64,000 nt of DNA, taken from assembly GCF_023008405.1 (NCBI RefSeq), contig NZ_CP095376.1, positions 1,822,001 through 1,886,000 on the forward strand, written 5' to 3'. The position numbers and the translations under genes are program-made. Shown here piece after piece: positions 32,801-41,375 of the stretch. This DNA comes from Amycolatopsis sp. FBCC-B4732. GTDB lineage: Bacteria > Actinomycetota > Actinomycetes > Mycobacteriales > Pseudonocardiaceae. The notes under the pieces are model-generated. The model made no database searches. It was not told where the DNA came from and was given only the letters and a program-made list of their open reading frames with translations. The first letter of the stretch is position 1. Each line of letters begins with the position of its first letter.

Positions 32801-33856
32801 TCAGCCCTTGGCCAACCCCTCGAGCAGTGCCGCCGAGAACTCCTTCGGATTCTCGATGTGCGGGCTGTGCCCGGTGTCCGCGATGACCACTTCACGGTAG
32901 TCGCCGCCCGTCGCCGCGTAGCGGTCGAGGACGGCTCTGGTCTGGGTGACCATCGGCTGCGCGGGATGGGTGTCCCCGCCCGGCCAGCCGGGCACCGCGC
33001 CGAGCCGGCCGAGGTGGGCGAGGTCGAACAGGGAGGTGTCGGACACGATCTGGTCGTCGGCGCCCCGCATCCAGAGGATCGGAGGCTTGGGCTCGATCGC
33101 GTCGAGGTCGTCGAGGCGGAAGTTGCCGGGCGCCAGGGTGTTGAGCACGCCACGGGTGCCCGGCGCGACGCCCGGCCACGCGTCGGTCGCGGCGAAGTCG
33201 CCGGGGTAGTGGTCGTCGCCGACCCGGGTGGTGAGCATCGACTCGACGAAGTCGTCGAGGCGGGCGGGGCGGAACGGGGGTTTGACGTAGAAGGCCAGCA
33301 GCACCTGCCGCGGGGAGAACGGCGACTCGTCCGAGGTGTCGCCGTCCTTGAGCCGGGCGACGAAGTCGGGGTTGGCGCCCCCGCCGCCCGAGCCCGTGCC
33401 CGCCGCGTCGACCAGCTCGCCGTCCGCACCCTTGGTACCGCCGAAGCCGTAGGGCGAGACCGGGTTGACCAGCGTCACGGTGCGCGCGACCGCGGGGTGC
33501 TCGCGCAGCAGCTGCAGCACCACGCCGCCGCCCAGACTCCAGCCGGCCAGGTGCGCGGCGTCGATGCCCAGCGCGGCCAGCGTGGCGGCCACGTCGTCGG
33601 CGTAGTCGCGCACGCCCCGCGTCGCGTCCACCGGCAACGGGTCGGTGCCGCCGAAGCCGCGCAGGTCCACCGCGATCGGACGGTACCGCGGCGGCAGGTC
33701 GAGCATCGACTCCTGCCAGAAGGCGGCGGATGAGACGTTGCCGTGGACGAACACGACCGGCTCGCCGTGCTCCCGGCCGGCCACCTCCAGCACGTGCACG
33801 GTCAGCCGGTCGGTCGGCACCTTCGCCGAAGTGATTCCGTCGAGGAGTGTGGTCAC
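32801..33856 (-). CDS. alpha/beta hydrolase
   Basis: A 351-residue alpha/beta-hydrolase fold enzyme without signal peptide: oxyanion PVVFVHGNVSSAAFW, VDLRGFGGTD, nucleophile elbow LAGWSLGGGVV (G-W-S-L-G), acid in ILWMRGADDQIV and His in VVIADTGHSPHIEN. A Gly/Ser-rich insert (GTGSGGGGANPD) lies in the lid region. GTG 33856 is chosen; AAGGA lies just before it, 12 bp after the upstream lipase stop, so the two hydrolase genes form an operon. Substrate unknown, ester or lactone likely. Confidence 0.9.
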   Translation of the reverse strand: MTTLLDGITSAKVPTDRLTVHVLEVAGREHGEPVVFVHGNVSSAAFWQESMLDLPPRYRPIAVDLRGFGGTDPLPVDATRGVRDYADDVAATLAALGIDAAHLAGWSLGGGVVLQLLREHPAVARTVTLVNPVSPYGFGGTKGADGELVDAAGTGSGGGGANPDFVARLKDGDTSDESPFSPRQVLLAFYVKPPFRPARLDDFVESMLTTRVGDDHYPGDFAATDAWPGVAPGTRGVLNTLAPGNFRLDDLDAIEPKPPILWMRGADDQIVSDTSLFDLAHLGRLGAVPGWPGGDTHPAQPMVTQTRAVLDRYAATGGDYREVVIADTGHSPHIENPKEFSAALLEGLAKG

Positions 33857-33867
33857 TGCCGTTCCTT

Positions 33868-35127
33868 TCACGCCAGCCAGCTGGTCACCTGGGACATCGA
33901 CGCCGATGCCCAGCCCAGCTGCAAGTGGTTCACCGATCCGACCAGCGCGGTCGCGGCGAGGTGGCCGATGCCGGTGCTGTCCAACGCGCTGGTCGTGAAC
34001 ACGATGCCGTCGCTCGGGCCGCGGTTCTCGTTGAACACGCCGACGATGCTCGGCGAGCCACCGGCCAGCAAGTACACCGAGACGCTGGCCGGGGTGCCGG
34101 CGGACTGGATGGTGGAGATCATCGAGCCGGCGTCGATCGCGGCCTGGATGCCCGTCCCGTCGGTGTAGAAACCCTGGCCGCCGTAGTAGGTCGTGTACCA
34201 GTCCTGTTGCGAGCCGTCCACGCCGAACGTGCTGTCGAAGCGGGCCAGCATCTGCCGCTGCCCGGGGTAAGTGTCCCAGCCGGCTGTGGGTGTGATCGAC
34301 AGTTCCGGGTGGTAGGTGTACCTGCCGTAACACGTCATCCTGGTGTGCGGGCTCGGCGCGTTGATGTTGACGCCGCACTCCGGCCAGATCGACAGGTCGT
34401 GCGCGTAGCCGTGCGCGAACGGGTAGTCGAAGCCACCGTTCGGTCCGCCGAGGGTGATCAGCTTGCGCACGTCGCCGGCGTAGGCCCGTCCCCACGGGGG
34501 CTTCACCGAGGAGACATACATCCGGGTGGACAGCTCGCCCTTGCTCCAGCCGACCAGGTCGACCTGGCTCACGCCCAGCCGTGCCTTGATCAGCGCGATC
34601 GCGTCGCCGACCTGCTGTGCCTGCTGGCGGTTCTCGCCCTGCTTGTGCGCGAAGCCGATGGCGAACACCCGGTACCCGCGCGAGCTGAGGTACTGCATCA
34701 GCCCGGTCGACGGGCAGGTCGCCGAGCCGCATCCGAAGCCGCCGGATTCGTTCGGATTGGCCCATGCCCGGTCGGGGTTGTCGTTGGCACCGTGGACGAG
34801 CAGCACCGGCGTGGCCTTCGCACCGGTCGACCAGCCGGGTGCGGAGTAGAGCAGGAACCGCGACGAGGACGGCTGCGTCACGCCGCCGAAGAAGGTCAGC
34901 CGCTGCCCGTCCTGGTTGCCCCGTCCGTCCGGCGGGTACTGCTCGTCGGCGAATCCCGCCGTGGTGTCGCGGTACCGCTCCACCTTGTCCCACCCGTTGG
35001 CGACGGTGCCGAATGTCGCCTCCTTGGTCAGGTAGGCGGGATCAGCGGCGGCAACCGGCAAGGCCGGCGCGGCGACCTCCACACCGGCGACGATGGCCGC
35101 AGCGACCACCAGGCTGAGCAGGTGCAC
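33868..35127 (-). CDS. secreted class 2-type lipase/esterase
   Basis: A 419-residue exported hydrolase. GTG 35127 has GAGGAG six bases upstream; the N-terminus HLLSLVVAAAIVAGVEVAAP is a signal peptide ending near residue 30. The mature enzyme has PVLLVHGANDNPDRAW (oxyanion region), the nucleophile in DLVGWSKGELST (G-W-S-K-G) and a C-terminal His in GIGHLAA. Several Cys pairs suggest extracellular disulfides. The type is the triacylglycerol lipase family of streptomycetes. Operon with the alpha/beta hydrolase. Confidence 0.9.
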   Translation of the reverse strand: MHLLSLVVAAAIVAGVEVAAPALPVAAADPAYLTKEATFGTVANGWDKVERYRDTTAGFADEQYPPDGRGNQDGQRLTFFGGVTQPSSSRFLLYSAPGWSTGAKATPVLLVHGANDNPDRAWANPNESGGFGCGSATCPSTGLMQYLSSRGYRVFAIGFAHKQGENRQQAQQVGDAIALIKARLGVSQVDLVGWSKGELSTRMYVSSVKPPWGRAYAGDVRKLITLGGPNGGFDYPFAHGYAHDLSIWPECGVNINAPSPHTRMTCYGRYTYHPELSITPTAGWDTYPGQRQMLARFDSTFGVDGSQQDWYTTYYGGQGFYTDGTGIQAAIDAGSMISTIQSAGTPASVSVYLLAGGSPSIVGVFNENRGPSDGIVFTTSALDSTGIGHLAATALVGSVNHLQLGWASASMSQVTSWLA

Positions 35128-35581
35128 GACGGGCTCCTCACGACATCGGGAGAACTCCGCAACTATCGGCCACCGGACGAACCGGGGGCAATGTGCACCG
35201 CCCACGCCTCGCGTGCCTCGGACATGGTCGTGGGCGCCATGTCGAGGGGTGCGGTCACGGGTCGCCGAAGGTGCTCGATCCAGGGTGCCGTGGGTGAGGG
35301 CCACCGCCGCGTCGACGCACACGCAAAGCCCGCCCTGAACACGCAAACGTGGGAGATTTCCCGCAGGGAGGCAGCTCACTCGAGCTGCAGGACAGTGGCG
35401 AACTTCAGGATGGAGTTATAGATCAACTCGGTCCTCGGACACAAAAACCAGGAATATCTCCCGCATCGCAGAGTAACAGGCCCGCCACGGCGGGTCTTTC
35501 TGGCGTTCAGCCTCAGTCAGGCTCGGCGACGCTGATCTTGACCGTGCCCTCCTCGCGCGACCGTTGTCGGGGAGGTGCGTC
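35128..35581. other. 454-bp gap before the AbrB chimera
   Basis: Holds the lipase promoter region on the left. A short GC stem CCCGCC/GGCGGG with a following TCTTTCT lies at 35481-35500. No gene recognised. Confidence 0.4.
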
Positions 35582-36322
35582 ATGACCGGCATCGCGCCGC
35601 TCGCGCTCCCGCCTCGCACCGGCGGCCCTGAACCCGCTCCTGTACGAACCGGAGCCCTCGTCCCGCTGCCGATACCGGCGCTGCCGGACCTGGCCACCGA
35701 CGGGCAGCGGCGATTCTCCACCGCGCTATTGGACGCCTCCGGCCGGATCCAGGACCGCGGCATCGTCACCGCCCTGGACTGGAAACCCGGTGACCGTCTG
35801 CTGATCACCCAGCTCAGCTCGTCCGCTGTAATCTGCCGCCGCAGCGACGGCGTCTTTCGGATGATGGACATTCGGATGCCCGGCGTGGACGGGCTGCGGG
35901 CTACGGAGCTACTGGCCGGCCCGGGCGTCCCGGAGCCACTGCACGCCGTGATGGTCACGACGTTCGGGCTGGACGAGAACGTGCACGCGGCGCTGCGGGC
36001 CGGCGCCTGCGGGTTCCTGCTCAAGGACGCGGGGCCGAACCTGCTCGTCGAAGCCGTGCACGCGGCCGCGAACGGCGAGGCGATGGTCTCCTCCGCGATC
36101 ACCGCGCGGCTGCTGGAGCACTTCGCGCGCCGCGGTCCCGGACGGGCCGGCACCCCGGAAAACCCGCTCACGCCCCGGGAATCCGATGTCGTGCAAGCTG
36201 TGGCGCGCGGTCAGACCAACGAGGAGATCTGCCGCTCACTCGTGGTGTCGATGCCCACGGTCAAGACCCACATCGGCGCGGTCATCGCCATCTGGGCCTG
36301 GGAAAGCGGGCTGGTCCGCTGA
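35582..36322 (+). CDS. chimeric AbrB-like/response-regulator protein (recombination product)
   Basis: An uninterrupted 246-residue frame made of parts of two families. Residues 1-95 match the N-terminal half of actinobacterial AbrB/MazE-type proteins (TALLDASGRIQDRGIVTALDW, PGDRLLITQLSSSAVICRRS). At MDIRMPGVDGLRATE it turns into a NarL-type response regulator that has lost its first ~50 receiver residues, then keeps LKDAGPN and the LuxR helix (LTPRESDVVQAVARG, NEEICRSLVVSMPTVKTHIG). The end is also faulty: after KTHIG comes AVIAIWAWESGLVR, lacking about a dozen usual residues (KLGxRDRVQ). GGAGG lies at 35571-35575. Whether the hybrid is functional is unknown. Confidence 0.7.
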   Translation: MTGIAPLALPPRTGGPEPAPVRTGALVPLPIPALPDLATDGQRRFSTALLDASGRIQDRGIVTALDWKPGDRLLITQLSSSAVICRRSDGVFRMMDIRMPGVDGLRATELLAGPGVPEPLHAVMVTTFGLDENVHAALRAGACGFLLKDAGPNLLVEAVHAAANGEAMVSSAITARLLEHFARRGPGRAGTPENPLTPRESDVVQAVARGQTNEEICRSLVVSMPTVKTHIGAVIAIWAWESGLVR

Positions 36323-36668
36323 GCGCGGGACGCGCACGACGAGCGTGCGCGCCACGATGTCGCCGAACCGCTGCCGCCGCTTGCTCACCAGCATCACCAC
36401 GATCCCGGCCAGCCCCCAGGCAAATCCGTCGACCAGCATCAGCAGCTCGCGCGCGGCGAAGGCGCCCAGCGACGGGGTGCCCGCCGTCGACGGTGACGAC
36501 CCGCAGGCGCAGCCAGCGCATCGCCGGCGTCTGCCCGCCGTGGCGGTACGGCCACCACGCGCCGACGAACCACAGGCCGGCGAAGTCGAGCGCCTCGTCC
36601 GGCAGGAACTGCGCGAGGCAGCGCCCGACGACGCCCAGCCCCGGCCGGGAACCGGTCGTGGAGCCCAT
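36236..36668 (-). pseudogene. RDD-family membrane protein, frameshifted
   Basis: One frame gives DEALDFAGLWFVGAWWPYRH and GGQTPAMRWLRLRVVTVDGG, a typical RDD motif region; the next part is in another frame as MLVDGFAWGLAGIVVMLVSK and RRQRFGDIVARTLVVRVP. The shift is near 36470-36490. The N-terminal RDD membrane segment is missing too, and the 3' end overlaps the chimeric gene on the other strand. Non-functional remnant. Confidence 0.65.
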
Positions 36669-36719
36669 GATCTCGGTCCCGCCGGCGTCGGGGCGGCTCC
36701 ACTCGTCTACATTCTCCCG

Positions 36720-37074
36720 TTCCGCACAATTCGAGGGTTCTCAAGAGACATCAGCAGGCTATCTCTTACCCGCGCCCGTTCCAGGTAGCCGTGGGAGAGG
36801 CGGATGTCGAGCGTTGCAGCGCCGTCGGCGACGTGTGCGGTGACCTGGACCGGGCCGCCGGATCTTCAGTACCGAGGCTGAGGCCGAGGAGCCGGCCGGA
36901 CGCACCGCCGATGTCGTCGACCGCCAGCACCTCGCTGGCGGTCAGGCATTGCGCCGCCTGCTCGACGATGATCAGCATGCCGCGATCCCGGGCGGCCAAC
37001 GTGGTCGTCACGGCGCTCACTTCGGTTGCACGGAAGGATTGTCGGGGAACCGGCGTCGATGGTTTCTTCCGCAC
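36720..37074 (-). pseudogene. Asp23/Gls24 remnant, frameshifted
   Basis: One frame has EVLAVDDIGGASGRLLGLSL followed by GTEDPA; another continues the domain with PVQVTAHVADGAATLDIRLS and HGYLERARVRDSLLMSLE. Together they match the Asp23 domain of the gene at 25194-25568 (GRVLGVALGGEDAG, RLSITYP). The frame change lies near 36860. A decayed third Asp23 copy. Confidence 0.55.
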
Positions 37075-37168
37075 AGGACAGACGCCGGCTCGGAAGATCG
37101 TCGCGACCAGCTCCAGTGAATCAGGCCACCTTCAGGCGGCGAGGGTCTCTTTACGCTGGGTGCGATGG

Positions 37169-37966
37169 TCAGGGGGTCGGCAGGTCGACCTCGGTGTGAC
37201 GCGTTGCCAAGGTCGAAGCCACTTCGGCCAGCTTGACGTTGAGGTCTTGGGAGGTGCGCCGGAGCACGTCGAAGGCTTCGCCGGCTGAGACGCCGCGTCG
37301 GGCCATGATGATGCCCTTGGCCTGGCCGATCACGTCTCGGCTTTCGATCGCCTTGCGTAGGTTGGCGGCCTGCAGCTCGGCTCTCGTCACAGCGTCGGTG
37401 GTGGCCAGGGCGAGCGATGCGTGCGTGGCCAGCAGGAGCAGGACGTCCCGGTCGGCCTCATTCAGCCCGCCTGCGGACCGCGAGAAGACGTTGAGCGCTC
37501 CGATGGACCGGCCGGCCGGGGGACCGGGGATCAGCGCGGTGGCCAGGACCGACCGGACACCGAGGCTCAGCGCCGCGGGCGCCCACTGCGGCCAGCGTCG
37601 CTCGTCGGCCAGATCGGGGGAAACAGCCATTGCGGGACCGCCCGGGAGGGCTGCTTCGACGCATGGTCCCTCGCGGAAGCGGTACTGCAGCACATCGAGG
37701 TCTGTGGCGGTGTCTTCGGTCTCGGCGGGGGTGTGGAAGCCGCCGTCGTCGTCGAGAAGGGTGAAACTGGCCAGGTCGGCGGCCGGGACCATCACGGTGG
37801 TGACATCGAGTATGCGCTGAAGCACGTCTTCGACCGAGGGCGCGGCGAGCAGCGTGGCGGTCAGCTGTGCGAACTGTTCGGCCAGCGCTCCTGGACCGGG
37901 CTCGGTCTGGTCGGTGCCTGATGTGAACGCTTTTCGGTCGAGTTGCCAATCCTGCTCACGGGTCAT
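37169..37966 (-). CDS. GAF and ANTAR domain regulator
   Basis: A 265-residue protein: GAF at about 20-180 (TLLDDDGGFHTPAETEDT, YRFREGPCVEAALPGG, GALNVFSRSAGGLNEADR) and ANTAR at about 200-258 (ESRDVIGQAKGIIMARRGV, then LNVKLAEVASTLA). ATG 37966 has AGGGAG just upstream; longer in-frame extensions are hydrophilic and unlikely. Fourth GAF-ANTAR gene of this window. Predicted RNA-binding antiterminator with a sensory GAF. Confidence 0.9.
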   Translation of the reverse strand: MTREQDWQLDRKAFTSGTDQTEPGPGALAEQFAQLTATLLAAPSVEDVLQRILDVTTVMVPAADLASFTLLDDDGGFHTPAETEDTATDLDVLQYRFREGPCVEAALPGGPAMAVSPDLADERRWPQWAPAALSLGVRSVLATALIPGPPAGRSIGALNVFSRSAGGLNEADRDVLLLLATHASLALATTDAVTRAELQAANLRKAIESRDVIGQAKGIIMARRGVSAGEAFDVLRRTSQDLNVKLAEVASTLATRHTEVDLPTP

Positions 37967-38627
37967 GCCGTTCTCCCTGATGTCCGCGGAGGACGGCTGC
38001 TTGCTCAACCATCGCAACGACCAACTTAGCCCCCGGCGTCGCTGCTTCAAGAGTGGGTTTTGATCCGCGCAGGCGGGTAGGGTGTCTCAGGTCTGGTGGT
38101 CTCGTACGAGTTCGGGCAGACCTAGACCCCGTTGGCTCTAAAACCAGGGCCAACGGGGTCGCCGAAGTCGGCAGTTCGATGCGGCTTCGGCGGGGTTGGG
38201 CAAGCCACGCGCCGACCTGCTCGCCGTTGACCTTCGACGTGACGCCGGTCGACGACGCAGGGTAGCGAGACACCGGGACGTCCTGTGTCCCGCTTCGCCG
38301 GGTCAGCCGAGGTCGAGCAGACCGTCGTAGCAGCCGTCGTCGTGGTGGCCGCCGGTGACGGGCACGCGGTGGGGGGTGACCGGGTTCGTGGCCGGCGACC
38401 GGGTGCGGCGGGCAGGTCCGCGACGCGCGTATCAGTCCTGTGGGTGACGAACCGGCGGTTCGAGCGATGCCGGGCATCGCCGGTTCGGTCACGCAAACAT
38501 CGTCATACCGCCGAAGAAAAGCTCCAGCAGCGCCCCGATTCCGAAGCCGTGTGCGTCATCATGGTGACCTACCCGTCGGATCACCCCAGTCTCACACGGT
38601 TCACGCCCGGTGACCCTTGCCGCACGG
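37967..38627. other. 661-bp gene-poor stretch with a perfect hairpin
   Basis: No convincing gene. The main structure is GACCCCGTTGGC at 38125-38136 and GCCAACGGGGTC at 38149-38160, a perfect 12-bp stem with a 12-base A-rich loop. It does not follow a gene closely enough to be an obvious terminator, and no tRNA cloverleaf could be drawn. Confidence 0.5.
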
Positions 38628-39077
38628 TTACCGCGTTTCGGGAGCCTGCAGTTCCTCGGCGAGCATCACGATGATGCCGCTGGGACCGCGGACGTAGGTG
38701 AGCTTGTAGGTACCTTCGTAGGTGGCCACGCCGCGAAGCGGGTGGCATCCGTGTTTCGCTGCCGTCTCGAGGGCTTTGTCGATGTCGTCGACCGAGAAGG
38801 CGACGCGGTGCATGCCGATCTCGTGGGGAAGCGTGGGATCCGACTCGATCGCTTCGGGGTGGATGTACTCGAAGAGCTCGAGGCGGCCGGCGCCGTCGGG
38901 CGTCTGGAGCATCGCGATGCGGGCGTGGTTGCCATCGAGGCCGACGGCTGTGTCGGTCCACTCGCCACTGACGGTGTCGCGGCCGACGACCGTGAGACCG
39001 AGGTCTGTGAAGAAGGAGATCGCTGCTTCGAGGTCGCGGACGGTGATGCCGACGTTTTCGAGTTTTCTGATGGCCAT
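38628..39077 (-). CDS. VOC-family (glyoxalase/dioxygenase-like) protein
   Basis: A 149-residue two-betaalphabetabetabeta-module protein: LENVGITVRDLEAAISFFTD, GLELFEYIHPEAIES-like middle (LELFEYIHPEA), IGMHRVAFSVDDIDKALETA and YVRGPSGIIVMLAEEL. Metal-binding His and Glu are at the positions usual in VOC enzymes. Substrate unknown. Start ATG 39077 or 39086; both lack a strong ribosome binding site. Downstream of the ferritin-like gene on the same strand by 57 bp. Confidence 0.88.
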   Translation of the reverse strand: MAIRKLENVGITVRDLEAAISFFTDLGLTVVGRDTVSGEWTDTAVGLDGNHARIAMLQTPDGAGRLELFEYIHPEAIESDPTLPHEIGMHRVAFSVDDIDKALETAAKHGCHPLRGVATYEGTYKLTYVRGPSGIIVMLAEELQAPETR

Positions 39078-39133
39078 TTGCCGCATGCTACCGAGGCCGG
39101 ACCGCCCCGACGGCGGTCCGGCACCCGCTTCGA

Positions 39134-40099
39134 TCAGTTGGCGGCGCTGGTGTTCACTTCGCCGTTGACGCCCTTGGGGAAGAAGCCGCCGGACTTGGCG
39201 GCCTTGTTCGTCAGGTACACGATGTTGAGCACCTGACCCGGCGAGCGGCTGTAGGCGATACCGTTCGCGTCCGTCGGGACGATGTTCGCGTTGCCGTGGC
39301 TGTCGATGACGCCCTGGTCGTCGTCGGTGGGGCCGTCGAGGCTGTCGCGGGCGTTGGACAGCTTGACGGTCGCCTTGGCGTCGCCGCGCTGGTAGAGCGC
39401 GCTGCGGATGTTGGCCGCGTGGTACGCCTCCACCGCCAGGATGCCCGCCGCGGCTTCGAGGTAGGTCTTGTTGGTGATCAGCGGTGCGGCCCCCTTGTAG
39501 GCCGTGACGCCGACATCCTCGAACAGGAACGCCGCGAGCAGGAAGTTCTCCTCGCACGAGAACGCGTCGAAGCTCTGGCCCGGCTTGACCAGCCCGGCGG
39601 CCTGCGCGGCGGCGGTGAAGCTGGACTGCAGGTCGATCGCCGGCCGGCTGACCGCGGCCGAGCCGAGCGCGGTGCGCAGGAACTGGACGTGGGCCTTCTC
39701 GTCGCTCGCGATCTCCTGCGCGTACTGGCGGGCGGCGCGGGTCTGGAACCGGACGGCGCGGCCGCCGGTGACGCCGCCGCGGGTGCCCGTGCCGGTCGTC
39801 ATCGAGTCGGCGAGACCCTTGCCGGTGGTGGCGTGCAGGTAGAACTCGGCTTCGAGGTACTCGAGGTTGAGGGCGAAGTTGAGGACGGCGCCGTCACTGA
39901 CCTCAGCGGACGCGGCGGCCGCCGCTGCGGTGGGCCTGGTGTTCGCGGCGGATGCGGTCCCGGTGGCGAGGCCGCCGAGCGCACTCGCGCCGACGACCCC
40001 GAGGCCGGTCATGCCGGCCGCTTTGAGGAAACGGCGGCGGTCCTGGTCGTTCTCCGCGCTCCGGTTGATCATCGAAGCGGCATAGCGTTTGCCAAACAC
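39134..40099 (-). CDS. Tat-exported ferritin-like domain protein
   Basis: A 321-residue protein with a Tat signal ([20 protein letters not shown] then AXA-like ATGTASA) and a ferritin-like four-helix core of the desiccation-associated type ([77 protein letters not shown]) with Glu/His residues spaced as metal ligands. Function of exported relatives is unclear; iron or desiccation protection is suggested. GTG 40099 is preferred because GGGGAGGAG lies seven bases upstream. A SigK-like element may drive it (40192-40218). Confidence 0.88.
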   Translation of the reverse strand: MFGKRYAASMINRSAENDQDRRRFLKAAGMTGLGVVGASALGGLATGTASAANTRPTAAAAAASAEVSDGAVLNFALNLEYLEAEFYLHATTGKGLADSMTTGTGTRGGVTGGRAVRFQTRAARQYAQEIASDEKAHVQFLRTALGSAAVSRPAIDLQSSFTAAAQAAGLVKPGQSFDAFSCEENFLLAAFLFEDVGVTAYKGAAPLITNKTYLEAAAGILAVEAYHAANIRSALYQRGDAKATVKLSNARDSLDGPTDDDQGVIDSHGNANIVPTDANGIAYSRSPGQVLNIVYLTNKAAKSGGFFPKGVNGEVNTSAAN

Positions 40100-40191
40100 G
40101 GACGAACTCCTCCCCACCCGCGCGAACGGCGGGCGTCACCCGGCGTCGAGCGTTCCGGCGCTGGGGGATGGATCCTTCGTGGACAGTTCGC

Positions 40192-40218
40192 TTTCGAGGC
40201 TGGGTGCGCTGCGGATGG
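40192..40218 (-). promoter_or_regulatory. weak SigK-like promoter of the ferritin-like gene
   Basis: On the minus strand CCATCC (40218-40213), 15 bp, TCGAAA (40197-40192). CCATCC is the -35 reported for mycobacterial SigK promoters. Weaker than the four other elements because the -10 differs and the distance to the start codon is about 90 bp. Confidence 0.35.
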
Positions 40219-40354
40219 GTGGTGGCCTCGAGTGGGTGACCGCGGGCACGACTTGGGCGATTCGTGCTGTTCGCCGACGAAAAATACGATGGTTTACCCG
40301 CTACTCAGCGGTAGAAACCCGTGTGGCCGGAAATAAAAAACTTGGATTTGCACC

Positions 40355-40382
40355 CAATCCGGTGAAGGTCGTCGCCCCGAAA
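40355..40382 (+). promoter_or_regulatory. SigK-type promoter of the Pro-Val-repeat gene
   Basis: CAATCC (40355-40360), 16 bp, CCGAAA (40377-40382), 43 bp before the ATG at 40426. Same -35 as the sigK and fasciclin gene elements. Confidence 0.6.
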
Positions 40383-40425
40383 TACGACTGACAGTGAAGT
40401 CCACACTCGAAGGGGGGTGAGATGG

Positions 40426-41322
40426 ATGGATACTTCCCTGACGGATGACGCACCGACGGGGCAGCCGCTCTTGCTGCGGATGCTCGTGGTCGCCGGCGCG
40501 TTGTTCGGGTTCACCCTGCTGGCCTTGGCCGTGTCGGGGACCGCGGACGCTTCCGAGGGTTCGCCCCTGGATCGGCCCGGGTTGCTCGACCACGTCGGGA
40601 GCACGGCTCACAGTGTGCTCAAGCCGGTCGAACCGGTGCTGACGTCGGTTACGAAGCCGGTGCACGCGGTGACGTCGCAGGTGGCTCAGGTCGCGAAGCC
40701 GGTGACGAACGGGCTCGAGCCTGTTCTCGCGCCGGTTACGCGTCCGGTGCTGCGCGCGGCGGAGCCGCTCCTGTCGGCCCTGCGTCCGGTCACCGAGCCG
40801 GTGGTGCACGCGGTGTCCCCGGTGACCTCGCCGGTGCTGCACGCCACGGCACCGCTGACCGCGCCGGTGGCTCGGTCGATCGGGGCCGAGGACGTGGTTC
40901 CGGTGGTGACCGGGCGCCAGGACGGCGACTGGCCGGCAAAGCCCACGCCGCGTGAAGACGTCGTGTCTTCGCCGAGCGTGGCCGCGCCTGCCGGGAGCAG
41001 TACTCCGGTCACGGTCACCTCGGCCGATCCGTGGCGTTCTCGTTTCGTGCACGCTGCTGTCCGGTCGGCTGCCGAACAGCCCGGTTCGCGGATCGGTGTT
41101 GCCGATCCGGTGCCCCTGTCGGGCGGTGGCGGGCTGCCCGCCGACGTCTCCGGTGCGAGCGGGGCGATGTCGGCGAGTCCGGGTGGCCAGCACGGTGGCG
41201 AGTACGCCGTGACCACGGCCGGGAGCGCTGTTCCCGGTACCGATCGCACGTGGCGGGCACCACCCGCCGGGGCGTGGTCGTTGCACTGGCTGGAGTACTA
41301 CGGCAACGACCACCCGAGCTGA
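40426..41322 (+). CDS. exported Pro-Val-repeat protein
   Basis: A 298-residue protein. ATG 40426 lies eight bases after GGGGGG; a GTG at 40417 would overlap that site. Residues 14-40 are a hydrophobic signal or anchor (PLLLRMLVVAGALFGFTLL, ending in ADAS). Residues 60-145 repeat a PVxxVTxPV-like unit every 11-14 residues (KPVEPVLTSVTKPVHAV; KPVTNGLEPVLAPVTRPV; RPVTEPVVHAVSPVTSPV), predicted to be an extended amphipathic helix or rod. The rest is Ser/Pro/Gly-rich and ends WSLHWLEYYGND. Such proteins are common in Amycolatopsis-like genomes and uncharacterised. Fifty-three bases before the Gly/Asn-repeat gene. Confidence 0.8.
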   Translation: MDTSLTDDAPTGQPLLLRMLVVAGALFGFTLLALAVSGTADASEGSPLDRPGLLDHVGSTAHSVLKPVEPVLTSVTKPVHAVTSQVAQVAKPVTNGLEPVLAPVTRPVLRAAEPLLSALRPVTEPVVHAVSPVTSPVLHATAPLTAPVARSIGAEDVVPVVTGRQDGDWPAKPTPREDVVSSPSVAAPAGSSTPVTVTSADPWRSRFVHAAVRSAAEQPGSRIGVADPVPLSGGGGLPADVSGASGAMSASPGGQHGGEYAVTTAGSAVPGTDRTWRAPPAGAWSLHWLEYYGNDHPS

Positions 41323-41375
41323 CGGGCCCTTCCACCTCAAAATCCACAATGGACAGAGAGCTAGGAAGGGAAGTC

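Larger units (their letters stand above)
40100..40425. other. 326-bp divergent regulatory region
   Basis: Shared by the leftward ferritin-like and rightward Pro-Val-repeat genes. It contains a strong SigK-type element on the plus strand (40355-40382) and a weaker one on the minus strand (40192-40218). An A-rich block lies at 40331-40340. Confidence 0.5.

Noticed and set aside
30297..32900. Long plus-strand frame opposite the MFS exporter and through tetR
   Set aside because: Composition is that of an antisense frame; the exporter and TetR are unambiguous in their own frames.
38050..38200. tRNA-like sequence around the 12-bp stem
   Set aside because: A GTTCGAT-like stretch is present but no acceptor stem, anticodon arm or CCA-proximal pairing could be drawn.
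38122..38496. 124-codon minus-strand frame
   Set aside because: Arg/Thr/Pro-rich low-information sequence, no start signal, crosses the hairpin; not a credible gene.
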